A DNA stretch of 64,000 bases from assembly GCF_000826645.1 (NCBI RefSeq), contig NZ_JXJP01000006.1, positions 124,001 to 188,000 on the forward strand, written 5' to 3'. This stretch comes from Psychroserpens mesophilus (GTDB taxonomy: Bacteria; Bacteroidota; Bacteroidia; Flavobacteriales; Flavobacteriaceae). The position numbers and the translations under genes are program-made. The notes under the pieces were generated by a model. The model searched no databases. It was not told where the DNA came from and was given only the letters and a program-made list of their open reading frames with translations. The first letter of the stretch is position 1, and every line of letters starts with the position of its first letter. Positions 35,663-44,164 of this stretch are shown piece after piece.

Positions 35663-38500
35663 TTAGGAGTGTAATAATTCTTTCTTCAAGAATTTGGCTG
35701 TATAACTCTTTTTGTCTTTAATGATTTCTTCGGGAGTGCCTTTGGCAACAACTTTTCCTCCACCTTGTCCACCTTCATAACCTATATCAATAATATGGTC
35801 TGCCATTTTAATCACATCTAAATTATGTTCAATAATCAAAACGGTATTTCCTTTATCTACAAGTTTGTTAAGAACCAACATTAACACTCTGATATCCTCA
35901 AAATGCAAACCAGTTGTAGGCTCATCAAGAATGTAAAAGGTGTTTCCTGTATCTCTTTTACTCAGTTCAGTTGCCAATTTAATACGTTGTGCTTCACCAC
36001 CAGAAAGTGTTGTACTTTGTTGACCGAGTGTGATGTAACCTAAGCCAACATCAACGATAGTTTTTAGTTTTTTGTGAATTTTAGGAATGTGCTCAAAAAA
36101 ATCTACTGCTTCATTCATGGTCATATCCAAAACATCACTTATTGACTTGCCCTTATAGCGAATTTCTAAGGTTTCTCTGTTAAAACGCTTGCCCTGACAC
36201 GTTTCACATTCTACATAAACGTCTGGAAGGAAATTCATTTCAATAACACGTAAACCGCCACCTTGACAAGTTTCACATCGACCACCTTTTACATTAAAGC
36301 TAAAACGACCAGGTTTATATCCTCGAATCATTGCCTCAGGAATCTTGGCAAATAAACTACGAATTTCGCTAAAGGTTCCTGTGTATGTGGCAGGATTGCT
36401 TCTTGGTGTTCGGCCAATAGGCGACTGGTTAATGTCAATGACTTTATCAATATGCTCTAAACCTTCAATGCTCTTATATGGCATCGGTTTTTTAACACCA
36501 TTAAAATAGTGCGCGTTCATTATAGGATAAAGCGTTTCATTAATTAGTGTCGATTTTCCGCTTCCAGAAACACCAGTAACACCGATCATTTTTCCTAACG
36601 GAATACTTATCGATATATTTTTTAAATTATTGCCTGTACAACCTTTAAGCTCAATGGTTTTTCCATTGCCTTTGCGACGCTTCTCAGGAACAGGAATTTC
36701 TTTTTTTCCATTGAGATAATCTGCCGTTAGCGTATCGTGCGTTAATAACTCAGAAGGCGTACCAATACTAATAATTTCACCACCATATTTTCCGGCTTTC
36801 GGACCAATATCAATTACATAATCGGCACGTTCAATCATGTCTTTATCATGTTCAACTACTATTACCGAATTTCCAATATCTCGAAGCGCTACTAATGAAT
36901 TGATTAATTTTTCATTGTCACGTTGATGCAAACCAATACTAGGTTCATCTAAAATATAAAGGACGCCAACCAATTGAGAACCAATTTGAGTCGCTAATCT
37001 GATACGTTGTGCTTCTCCACCTGATAGCGATTTTGAACTTCGATTTAGGGATAAATAATCTAAACCAACATCTAATAAAAACTTTGATCTGGCTTTGATT
37101 TCTTTTATAATTTCTTCAGCAATCTTAAATTGTGTATCGCTAAGGTGTTGTTTCAAATCTTCAAACCAAGCAGCAAAATCTACAATGTCTTTATGAGCTA
37201 ATTCGGCAATGTTGAGTCCGTTGACTTTAAAATACAGGGATTCTTTTCTTAGTCGAGAGCCTTCGCAGGTCGGACAAGTAACTTTATCCATATAGTCTTT
37301 GGCCCAACGTTTAAGCGATGTAGTTTCAGCATTTTTGTACTGACTGTCAATGAAATTTGCAACACCTTCAAATTCTATTTTATACTCACGAGTAACACCT
37401 AAGGTTTTACTTTCTACTGAAAACTTATCGTTTCCACCATACATGATCATTTGTTTAGCTTCAGCAGGAATATCTTTAAAAGCATCAGTCAAACTAAAAT
37501 TGAAACGTTGTGCAATAGTTTCAAATTGTTTGAAAATCCAGCTGTTTTTTTGTGGACCATGAGGCGCCAATGCACCAGCTTTTATAGATAAACTATCATC
37601 TGGAACAATTTTATTTTCGTTAACCTGATACAAAGTTCCAATACCATTACAAGTCTGGCAAGCACCCTTTGGTGAGTTGAATGAAAAGTTATTCGGTTCA
37701 GGATTTGGATAGGAAATTCCAGAAGATGGACACATCAAGTTTCGGCTAAAATAACGAACTTCTTCAGTGTCGTGATCTAAAACCATTAACACATCCTCAC
37801 CATGATACATGGCTGTGTTTATGGTTTCCGAAAGACGTTTGTCGTTATCTGCAGTATCATCAATTTTGAGTCGGTCAATGACAATTTCAATATCATGTGT
37901 TTTATAACGATCCAGTTTCATGCCTTTAACCAGATCACGAACTTCGCCATCTGTTCTTACTTTTACAAAACCTTGTTTAGCGATTTGCTCAAAAAGTTCA
38001 CGATAATGACCTTTTCTGGAACGAATAATAGGCGAGAGAATGTTAATACGTTTACCATTATAACTCTCTTTGATAAGATCTTTAATTTGTTCATCACTAT
38101 AACTTACCATTTTCTCACCAGTATTAAAACTGTACGCATCACTGGCACGAGCATAAAGAAGTCTTAAGAAATCATAAATTTCAGTAATGGTTCCAACAGT
38201 AGATCGAGGCGATTTGCTCGTTGTTTTTTGTTCAATAGCAATTACAGGAGACAAACCATCAATTTTGTCAACATCAGGACGTTCTAAGCCACCTAAAAAT
38301 TGTCGTGCATAGGCAGAAAATGTTTCAATGTAACGACGCTGACCTTCAGCATAAATGGTGTCGAATGCCAATGATGATTTACCACTTCCTGATAAACCAG
38401 TAATGACCACCAATTGTTCACGCGGAATGGAGACATCAATATTTTTTAAGTTGTGCACTCTGGCACCTTTTACCTCGATAGTTTCGTGGAATTTGCTCAT
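35663..38500 (-). CDS. uvrA: excinuclease ABC subunit A
   Basis: UvrA is the damage-sensing ATPase of nucleotide excision repair. The 945-residue product has two ABC modules: N-terminal Walker A GLSGSGKS (35-42) and ABC signature SLSGGEAQR, C-terminal Walker A GVSGSGKST and signature TLSGGEAQR with LDEPTTGLH. Zinc-binding CxxC pairs are CQTC, CPTC, CETCQGGG and CETCQGK. The insertion domain for UvrB contact is present. The minus-strand sequence TACCTTTG (38546-38539) is a -7 promoter match 38 bases before the start. Confidence 0.98.
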   Translation of the reverse strand: MSKFHETIEVKGARVHNLKNIDVSIPREQLVVITGLSGSGKSSLAFDTIYAEGQRRYIETFSAYARQFLGGLERPDVDKIDGLSPVIAIEQKTTSKSPRSTVGTITEIYDFLRLLYARASDAYSFNTGEKMVSYSDEQIKDLIKESYNGKRINILSPIIRSRKGHYRELFEQIAKQGFVKVRTDGEVRDLVKGMKLDRYKTHDIEIVIDRLKIDDTADNDKRLSETINTAMYHGEDVLMVLDHDTEEVRYFSRNLMCPSSGISYPNPEPNNFSFNSPKGACQTCNGIGTLYQVNENKIVPDDSLSIKAGALAPHGPQKNSWIFKQFETIAQRFNFSLTDAFKDIPAEAKQMIMYGGNDKFSVESKTLGVTREYKIEFEGVANFIDSQYKNAETTSLKRWAKDYMDKVTCPTCEGSRLRKESLYFKVNGLNIAELAHKDIVDFAAWFEDLKQHLSDTQFKIAEEIIKEIKARSKFLLDVGLDYLSLNRSSKSLSGGEAQRIRLATQIGSQLVGVLYILDEPSIGLHQRDNEKLINSLVALRDIGNSVIVVEHDKDMIERADYVIDIGPKAGKYGGEIISIGTPSELLTHDTLTADYLNGKKEIPVPEKRRKGNGKTIELKGCTGNNLKNISISIPLGKMIGVTGVSGSGKSTLINETLYPIMNAHYFNGVKKPMPYKSIEGLEHIDKVIDINQSPIGRTPRSNPATYTGTFSEIRSLFAKIPEAMIRGYKPGRFSFNVKGGRCETCQGGGLRVIEMNFLPDVYVECETCQGKRFNRETLEIRYKGKSISDVLDMTMNEAVDFFEHIPKIHKKLKTIVDVGLGYITLGQQSTTLSGGEAQRIKLATELSKRDTGNTFYILDEPTTGLHFEDIRVLMLVLNKLVDKGNTVLIIEHNLDVIKMADHIIDIGYEGGQGGGKVVAKGTPEEIIKDKKSYTAKFLKKELLHS

Positions 38501-38690
38501 AAATAGACCTGAAAATGTAAGTTTTGCTCACAAAGTTGCAAAGGTACTTAATTTAGCACTAAAACCGAAGTGTGGTTTATTTAGAGTTTTGTTAAATTAT
38601 GTTTGATTTAATTATTTAGGTCTATTGAAATTAATAATTTAATTTAGGCTTGAATTTGATATCATTTCGTCTATATAAACTCTCTGTTTT

Positions 38691-39497
38691 ATGAAAGTCA
38701 ACTTACCAATTGTACTAATATTACTCATAGGCTTATTATTCTTTAGTTATAATTTAAAGTCTGAAGAGCGTACAAAGGTTGAAATGACCACCAATTATGG
38801 TACGATGGTTTTTGAACTCTACAATGAAACACCTTTACATCGTGATAATTTTATAAAATTAATCAATGACAAAGCCTATGATAGTTTATTGTTTCATCGT
38901 GTGATAGAGCATTTTATGATACAAGGGGGAGATCCTGACAGTCGAAATGCTCAATCTGGTAAAGTTCTAGGAGAAGGCGATTTAGAGTATTCGATTGCAG
39001 CTGAATTTAGAGCTGATTTATTCCATAGAAAAGGCGCTTTGTCTACGGCCAGAGAAGAAACACTGGATAGAGTTTCAAGTGCGATGCAGTTTTTTGTCGT
39101 TCAGGGAAAAGTCTTTAATGATAGTCTTCTTGATGTCGCAGAATCGCGAATAAATAACATGATGGCAAGACATTATGTTTTAAATTTACCTGAAAATGCT
39201 CTACTGTGGAAGGCTTTAAAAAAGGCTGAAGAGGATGAAAAACGATACAATATTTTAAATGATAGTATCAATGTATTAACTGAAAAATTTACCGACTTTG
39301 AAGCGTATAAAATTCCGTTAGCACATCGTGAAGTATATAAAACAATAGGAGGAACGCCTCACTTGGATCAAAACTATACGGTTTTCGGACAAGTTATAGA
39401 AGGCTTGGATGTTATCGATTCCATCGCCAAAGTAAAAACTGATAAATGGAACCGGCCAATTGTAGATGTTAGACTATTATCGGTTAGACTAAAATAG
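38691..39497 (+). CDS. cyclophilin-type peptidylprolyl isomerase with a large insertion
   Basis: The 268-residue product has an N-terminal membrane or signal segment (about 5-20, LPIVLILLIGLLFFSY) and the cyclophilin domain: FELYNETPLHRDNF, DSLLFHRVIEHFMIQGGDP, and GGTPHLDQNYTVFGQVIEGLDVID. Between QFFVVQGKVF and HREVYKTIGG sits an insert of about 85 residues, mostly charged and helical, that ordinary cyclophilins lack; the Bacteroidota form often has it. It should act in the periplasm on proline bonds of exported proteins. It stands alone on the plus strand, downstream of uvrA (divergent). Confidence 0.9.
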   Translation: MKVNLPIVLILLIGLLFFSYNLKSEERTKVEMTTNYGTMVFELYNETPLHRDNFIKLINDKAYDSLLFHRVIEHFMIQGGDPDSRNAQSGKVLGEGDLEYSIAAEFRADLFHRKGALSTAREETLDRVSSAMQFFVVQGKVFNDSLLDVAESRINNMMARHYVLNLPENALLWKALKKAEEDEKRYNILNDSINVLTEKFTDFEAYKIPLAHREVYKTIGGTPHLDQNYTVFGQVIEGLDVIDSIAKVKTDKWNRPIVDVRLLSVRLK

Positions 39498-39570
39498 AAT
39501 TAAGAGAACAGCTTAGATTGTAATTCCATATTAATTTTTATTTTAGAAGCGAAATTATAAAAATGCACAC

Positions 39571-40098
39571 ATGAAATTATTAGGAATAGGATCAAGAATT
39601 AATCATCCAGAATTCGGTAAAGGAGTCGTTACTAATGTGACTTCAAAACATTACTGGGTGACGTTTATTGAAAATGGATTAGAAACCATTGAACTTGATA
39701 GTGACTTTGAAGTGATTGAAGCTGCCGAAGACGAAGTAGATACGGTAAGTTTTTTTGAGGTGGAAAGTAGTCTCGTTCAAATTTTAAAAAAATGGAGCGA
39801 CGTTACAGAAGTGGTTTCCATTGCTGATAAATGGAAAGGTGGAAAACTTATTCTTGAACCAGCAGATACAAGTTTACAAAGCAAAGAAATACCAATTGAT
39901 AGTTTTTTCCATAAGATAACGATGGTAAGAGATCGACTTCGCGTTATGGAGCAAAAAATCAATTCAAGTAAAAATCTTGATGAACAGGAAAAGATAGATC
40001 TTCAGCAGTACATTACACGTAGCTATGGTAGTTTAACTACATTTAATGTGCTATTTAAACTGAAAACTCAGCAGTTTGTGGGACAGAAGAGTTCTTAA
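39571..40098 (+). CDS. conserved hypothetical protein with PcrA/CarD-like N-terminal tudor segment
   Basis: The 175-residue product begins with a small beta segment (GIGSRINHPEFGKGVVTNVTSKHYWVTF) resembling the Tudor-like H-x-x-FGxGVV pattern found in PcrA and CarD-type proteins. A helical C-terminal domain (about 65-170) follows, with VSIADKWKGGKLILEPAD. No family name is known to me; the same N-terminal pattern ends the PcrA-like helicase in this window (VEHTRFGKGEV). It is 73 bases downstream of the cyclophilin, same strand, and its transcript ends at the terminator 40125-40155. Confidence 0.7.
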   Translation: MKLLGIGSRINHPEFGKGVVTNVTSKHYWVTFIENGLETIELDSDFEVIEAAEDEVDTVSFFEVESSLVQILKKWSDVTEVVSIADKWKGGKLILEPADTSLQSKEIPIDSFFHKITMVRDRLRVMEQKINSSKNLDEQEKIDLQQYITRSYGSLTTFNVLFKLKTQQFVGQKSS

Positions 40099-40124
40099 AT
40101 ACTGAGATTCATAATTATAGTGTT

Positions 40125-40155
40125 AACTCTGTTTTTAAATAACAGAGTTTTTTTT
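40125..40155 (+). terminator. intrinsic terminator after the tudor-like protein
   Basis: A 9-bp perfect stem AACTCTGTT / AACAGAGTT, 7-base loop, then T residues. It lies 27 bases past the stop codon. Its T-run also carries the -33 TTTG of the next promoter. Confidence 0.92.
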
Positions 40156-40184
40156 GGAATATTTAAAAATGTAAAGTATATTTG
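40153..40184 (+). promoter_or_regulatory. promoter TTTG-N20-TATATTTG for the membrane/XRE pair
   Basis: TTTG (40153-40156) and TATATTTG (40177-40184) match both Bacteroidota promoter boxes with spacing 20. Transcription should start near 40191, inside the palindrome 40191-40208. The -33 box lies in the T-run of the upstream terminator. Confidence 0.78.
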
Positions 40185-40190
40185 TCATAT

Positions 40191-40208
40191 AGTAAAAATA
40201 ATTTTACT
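40191..40208 (+). promoter_or_regulatory. candidate operator AGTAAAA-ATAA-TTTTACT
   Basis: Perfect 7-bp arms AGTAAAA and TTTTACT flank four bases, placed at the expected transcript start of the pair encoding the XRE regulator. Position and symmetry are those of a repressor site, probably bound by the XRE protein itself. There is no direct proof. Confidence 0.62.
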
Positions 40209-40232
40209 TAATATAAAACAAACTTGTCAGTT

Positions 40233-40682
40233 ATGGGAAAACAGAATTATATAGAATGTGAACGAAAAGGACTTGAAAGACTTATAAATTTTAGGTTGCC
40301 AGCCTATTTTAATAAAGTTGGTTTATTAATTGCAGGCTTATCAATAGCTGCCATGTTTTATCGAGCCTTTGCTTTAGAAGGCGATACAGAATGGTTGAAG
40401 CTTGTTTTACAAAAGACACTATTAATTGGAATGTTGCTCATGTCTGTTGCCAGAGATAAAGATGAAGATGAATTGGTTGTGAAATTGAGAATGCAATCTT
40501 ATACCTATGCTTTTATAGCAGGTGTTATTTATGCTTTGGTTATGCCTTTGGTTGATTATGGTGTTTCTAATGCTTTAAAACCAGAAGGCGAAGCATTTCA
40601 TGATTTAGGCGATTTTCAGGTTTTGTTATTTATTCTTATGGTGCAGTTGTTATGTTTTAATGCTTTAAAACGTATGAGATAA
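40233..40682 (+). CDS. four-helix membrane protein paired with an XRE regulator
   Basis: The 149-residue product (start at ATG 40233; a TTG at 40224 would add 3 residues) has four membrane helices (about 27-47, 59-74, 86-109 and 124-140) and a charged cytoplasmic N-terminus (NYIECERKGLERL). No enzymatic motif is seen. Its stop overlaps the start of the XRE gene by one base, and both share the promoter 40153-40184. Pairs of a small membrane protein and an XRE regulator are frequent in bacteria; their function is not known. Confidence 0.75.
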   Translation: MGKQNYIECERKGLERLINFRLPAYFNKVGLLIAGLSIAAMFYRAFALEGDTEWLKLVLQKTLLIGMLLMSVARDKDEDELVVKLRMQSYTYAFIAGVIYALVMPLVDYGVSNALKPEGEAFHDLGDFQVLLFILMVQLLCFNALKRMR

Positions 40683-40882
40683 TGGAAAACACAATAAAAG
40701 TAGAGCGCGCTATTTTGAGTCTGACTCAAGATGATCTTGCAAAAAAAATTGGCGTTTCCAGACAAACTATAAACTCGATTGAAGCAAACAGATATGTACC
40801 CTCTACGGTTTTAGCTTTAAAGCTTTCAGATGTATTCGATAAGCCTGTTAACGACTTTTTTAAACTTTCAGAAGATGATTAA
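40682..40882 (+). CDS. short XRE-family HTH transcriptional regulator
   Basis: The 66-residue product is essentially one HTH domain: LTQDDLAKKIGVSRQTINSIE, then NRYVPSTVLALKLSDVF and a C-terminal DFFKLSEDD. This is the cI/Cro-like fold of the type that autoregulates. It is translationally coupled to the membrane protein (TAATG overlap). It likely binds the palindrome 40191-40208, which fits the usual symmetric site for a Cro-like dimer. Confidence 0.9.
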   Translation: MENTIKVERAILSLTQDDLAKKIGVSRQTINSIEANRYVPSTVLALKLSDVFDKPVNDFFKLSEDD

Positions 40883-40920
40883 AGTTGTTTTATTGCTAGT
40901 GATAATTATAATAGAAGTAA

Positions 40921-41595
40921 TTACAGTAGTGTTTTAAGGATTTTCAATCCTTGTGTAGCCGTTTCAGGGATTACTTTGAAATGACCTTGACTTTCCATGG
41001 CAGGATTAGGGTCAATAAAATAAGTTACAGTATTTTCAGGAACATAATGTATTAAACTAGCTGCAGGATAGACTTGCATGGAAGTTCCAATTATGACCAA
41101 CGTGTCAGCTGTTGCACATATGGCCATAGCTTCTTCAATCATAGGTACTGCTTCACCAAACCATACTATATGAGGTCGCAACTGATAGCCTTTCGGGCAA
41201 ACATCACCAAGAACAAGATCATTACTCCAGGATTGAATGTCAATTTCATTTCCTGTACTTCTTACTTTTAAGAGTTCACCATGTAAATGAATAACGTTAC
41301 TGCTGCCAGCACGTTCATGTAAATCATCAACATTTTGAGTAATGATAGTAACATTAAAATCAGTTTCTAATTGTGCTAAATCAAAATGTGCTGCATTAGG
41401 TTCGACGTCTAATAATTGTTTACGACGCTGATTGTAGAATTCTAAAACTAATTCTGGATTTCGACGAAAACCTTCAGGTGTTGCAACTTCCATAACATCA
41501 TGTCCTTCCCATAATCCGTTGGCATCTCTAAAGGTTTTTAATCCACTTTCGGCACTCATACCAGCACCAGTTAATACAACAATGTGTTTTTTCAT
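40921..41595 (-). CDS. cobB: sirtuin-type NAD-dependent protein deacylase
   Basis: The 224-residue product is a Sir2 family deacylase with NAD motif GAGMSAESG (10-18), TQNVDDLHERAG, the catalytic His105 in IHLHGE, and GTSMQVYPAASL. Tyr54 and Arg57 (FYNQRR) are the Y-x-x-R pair of class III sirtuins (SIRT5-like desuccinylase). The zinc module is degenerate: only Cys133 (GDVCPKGYQLRP) is left of the usual four cysteines. It is convergent with the XRE gene. No operon partner. Confidence 0.92.
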   Translation of the reverse strand: MKKHIVVLTGAGMSAESGLKTFRDANGLWEGHDVMEVATPEGFRRNPELVLEFYNQRRKQLLDVEPNAAHFDLAQLETDFNVTIITQNVDDLHERAGSSNVIHLHGELLKVRSTGNEIDIQSWSNDLVLGDVCPKGYQLRPHIVWFGEAVPMIEEAMAICATADTLVIIGTSMQVYPAASLIHYVPENTVTYFIDPNPAMESQGHFKVIPETATQGLKILKTLL

Positions 41596-41718
41596 AGTTC
41601 ATTTAAAATATTAAAATTAAACATTTCAGTGAATTGCGTCAACATAATTCGGGATTGCATCAATTAAAAATTAAAGATAAGCCTAGATTGAAAACGAATC
41701 AATAAAACAAAAAATATT

Positions 41719-42930
41719 ATGAAAACATTAGTAAAACTTCTATTAATTATTCCTGTAGCATTCTTTACCAGTTGCAGTAGTGATGATGACGCTATACAGG
41801 TAGGTGACCCTTTTATGGGAGATACCAAAACATATCAATTAGTGTCAGTTGCTGATCCTGCAATTTCAGGAGAAGCAAAATTTATTGAAAATCTAGATGG
41901 CTCGACCACAATAGAACTTCAATTGGTTGGAACACCAACAGGTGGTATTCATCCAGCACATATTCATTTTAATACAGCAGCAGAGTCAGGTGACATTGCT
42001 ATAACCTTAGAATCTGTAAATGGAGATACCGGATTTAGTACCACTACTGTGTCTGCTCTAAACGATGACCAAGGAGGAACAGCAATTTCTTATGACCAAC
42101 TGTTAGATTTTGATGGCTATATTAACGTGCATTTTAGTGCTACGGACTTAGGTACTATAGTGGCTCAAGGCGATATCGGACAAAATGGTTTAACAGGCAA
42201 CACTGTGGTTTATGATTTAGCAACTGCAGATGTTCCCAACATTAGTGGAACAGCAACTTTTTCTGAACGTGAAAACGGGGAGGCTTTAGCTGTGATAGCG
42301 TTAGATGGAACTTTTGATACAGACATTCATCCTGGGCATATTCATATGAATACAGCTGCTGAAGGCGGAGCCATAGCGTTTACCTTTAATCCTGTGATTG
42401 GATTTACAGGTATTAGCCAAACAAATGTTTCTGCACTTGACGATAACTCAAGTTTTGGATACACAGATATATTAGATTTTGATGGCTATATCAATATTCA
42501 TTTAGCTGCCGATGATTTAGGAACTATAGTAGCTCAAGGTGATATTGGTCAAAATGATTTAACAGGAAACTCGGTAACATATAATCTAGCAACAGTTGAC
42601 GTTCCAGGAATTAATGGTTTTGCTGTGTTTTTCGAAAGAAATAATGGCGAAGCGCTGGCCTTGTTGTCTTTGGTAGGAACACCAAATGATGGAACGCATC
42701 CTGCACATATTCATATGGGAAGCGTGGCTACTGCGCCTGGAAGCATTTTATACACCTTTACTCCAGTTGATGGTTTAACAGGTATGAGTGTGTCAAATGT
42801 TGCTGCACTTGACGATGATACCGCATTTGGATATGACGATGTGTTATCTGTAGATGGTTATATCAATGTGCATTTAAGTGTGAATGAATTAGCAACATTA
42901 GTTGCTCAAGGAGATATTGGAATAAATTAA
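41719..42930 (+). CDS. lipoprotein with three CHRD domains
   Basis: The 403-residue product has a lipobox at Cys19 followed by SSDDDA, the surface-export pattern. Three tandem CHRD (chordin-like) domains follow (about 36-160, 161-280 and 281-403). Each has HPAHIH or HPGHIH, and a GYINxH segment (GYINVH, GYINIH, GYINVH); the first two domains share the sequence TIVAQGDIGQN. CHRD domains bind unknown ligands; histidines in HPxHIH may bind metal. It is likely on the cell surface. Monocistronic with the terminator 42958-42982. Confidence 0.88.
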   Translation: MKTLVKLLLIIPVAFFTSCSSDDDAIQVGDPFMGDTKTYQLVSVADPAISGEAKFIENLDGSTTIELQLVGTPTGGIHPAHIHFNTAAESGDIAITLESVNGDTGFSTTTVSALNDDQGGTAISYDQLLDFDGYINVHFSATDLGTIVAQGDIGQNGLTGNTVVYDLATADVPNISGTATFSERENGEALAVIALDGTFDTDIHPGHIHMNTAAEGGAIAFTFNPVIGFTGISQTNVSALDDNSSFGYTDILDFDGYINIHLAADDLGTIVAQGDIGQNDLTGNSVTYNLATVDVPGINGFAVFFERNNGEALALLSLVGTPNDGTHPAHIHMGSVATAPGSILYTFTPVDGLTGMSVSNVAALDDDTAFGYDDVLSVDGYINVHLSVNELATLVAQGDIGIN

Positions 42931-42957
42931 TAAGAATTAGATAAAAATAACTTGAAT

Positions 42958-42982
42958 CCCAGCCTTTTGGTTGGGTTTTTTT
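42958..42982 (+). terminator. intrinsic terminator between the CHRD and TrmH genes
   Basis: CCCAGCC, loop TTTT, GGTTGGG (one G-T pair), then seven T. The TrmH start codon lies only 12 bases beyond the T-run, so TrmH either has its own promoter inside this stretch or depends on read-through. Confidence 0.9.
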
Positions 42983-42994
42983 ATTTTTACATCT

Positions 42995-43648
42995 ATGATA
43001 GATTTAAAGCTTCTGGAACATTTAGAATCATACCTGACAGAATCTCGTAAAGAGCGTTTTATAAAAGTATTGTCGCAACGTACAAAACATTTTACAGTAG
43101 CTACTGAAGACGTCTATCAATTACATAATACAAGTGCAGTAATTAGAAGTTGTGATGTATTTGGCATTCAGGAAGTTCATATTGTAGAAGAATTAAACAG
43201 TAAGCGTATAGATCGTGAAATTGCTATGGGAGCACAAAAATGGGTGGATTTAAATCGGTATAATTCTGTTAAGGATGCCATTTCATCATTAAAACATAAA
43301 GGTTATCAAATTGTAGCGACAACTCCTCATGAAAACGATGCTATGCTTCATGATTTTGATGTGACCAAGAAGTCTTGTTTTTTCTTCGGAAGAGAGACCG
43401 AAGGCTTATCTCAGGAGGTTATCGATCACGCAGATTGTTTTTTAAAAATTCCCATGTCTGGATTTACAGAGAGTTTGAATATTTCAGTTTCAGCAGCTAT
43501 CATTTTACAGCATGTCACTACAAAATTAAAGCAATCAAATTTAAATTGGCAACTCACTGAAGCCGAACAGCAAGAGAAACGTTTAGATTGGTGTAAAAAG
43601 ACGATTAAAAGTTATGACGATATTATTGAGCGTTTTTACCAAGAATAA
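42995..43648 (+). CDS. trmH: TrmH/SpoU-family RNA 2'-O-methyltransferase
   Basis: The start is set at the Met giving MIDLKLLEHLESYL, right after the terminator; the longer frame would start inside the terminator. The 217-residue product has the SpoU knot motifs: NTSAVIRSCDVFGI (motif 1), FFFGRETEGLS (motif 2) and IPMSGFTESLNISVSAAI (motif 3). The N-terminal TrmH-like region and short C-terminus suggest tRNA Gm18 methylation, but other SpoU members methylate rRNA. A neighbour VOC gene lies 31 bases downstream. Confidence 0.9.
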   Translation: MIDLKLLEHLESYLTESRKERFIKVLSQRTKHFTVATEDVYQLHNTSAVIRSCDVFGIQEVHIVEELNSKRIDREIAMGAQKWVDLNRYNSVKDAISSLKHKGYQIVATTPHENDAMLHDFDVTKKSCFFFGRETEGLSQEVIDHADCFLKIPMSGFTESLNISVSAAIILQHVTTKLKQSNLNWQLTEAEQQEKRLDWCKKTIKSYDDIIERFYQE

Positions 43649-43679
43649 TTGAAATAGTAAAACTTATTAATTTTTTAAT

Positions 43680-44054
43680 ATGAAACAAAATGTGGTAGGC
43701 TGGTTTGAAATTCCAGTAAATGATATGGATAGAGCAAAGCGATTCTATGAAACTGTTTTTGAAATAGAAGTATCAATTCATGACTTTGGAGGCATGTTAA
43801 TGGGTTGGTTTCCTTTTGACGAATCTAAACCTGGAGCAACAGGAACTTTAATTAAGCAAGAATCGTATATACCCAGTCAGGAAGGTACATTAGTGTATTT
43901 CAATTCAGTTGATGTTCAACTTGAATTAGACAGAGTCGTTTCAGCTGGAGGAAATATTTATCAACCTAAAACTCAAATTTCTCCCGAACATGGTTTTATG
44001 GGAGCTTTTATTGATTCAGAAGGGAATAGAATCGCCTTACATTCGCGACAATAA
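43680..44054 (+). CDS. VOC-family protein (glyoxalase/bleomycin-resistance fold)
   Basis: The 124-residue product has the paired beta-alpha-beta-beta-beta units of the VOC fold: WFEIPVNDMDRAKRFYETVFEIEV, the middle VYFNSVDVQLELDRVVSAGGNIYQPK, and FIDSEGNRIALHSRQ at the C-terminus. VOC enzymes bind a metal with His/Glu; here candidates are few, so a metal-dependent reaction cannot be assigned. It follows trmH by 31 bases on the same strand, possibly cotranscribed. Confidence 0.9.
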   Translation: MKQNVVGWFEIPVNDMDRAKRFYETVFEIEVSIHDFGGMLMGWFPFDESKPGATGTLIKQESYIPSQEGTLVYFNSVDVQLELDRVVSAGGNIYQPKTQISPEHGFMGAFIDSEGNRIALHSRQ

Positions 44055-44164
44055 TATGTTAATTAATGCTAATAGTCTGATATTTTGGCATTTAAAGTGA
44101 TATAGTTTGTTATCCGATTTTAGATTGATAGATTCGTTTTAATTAGCTATTAAATTAAAATAAG

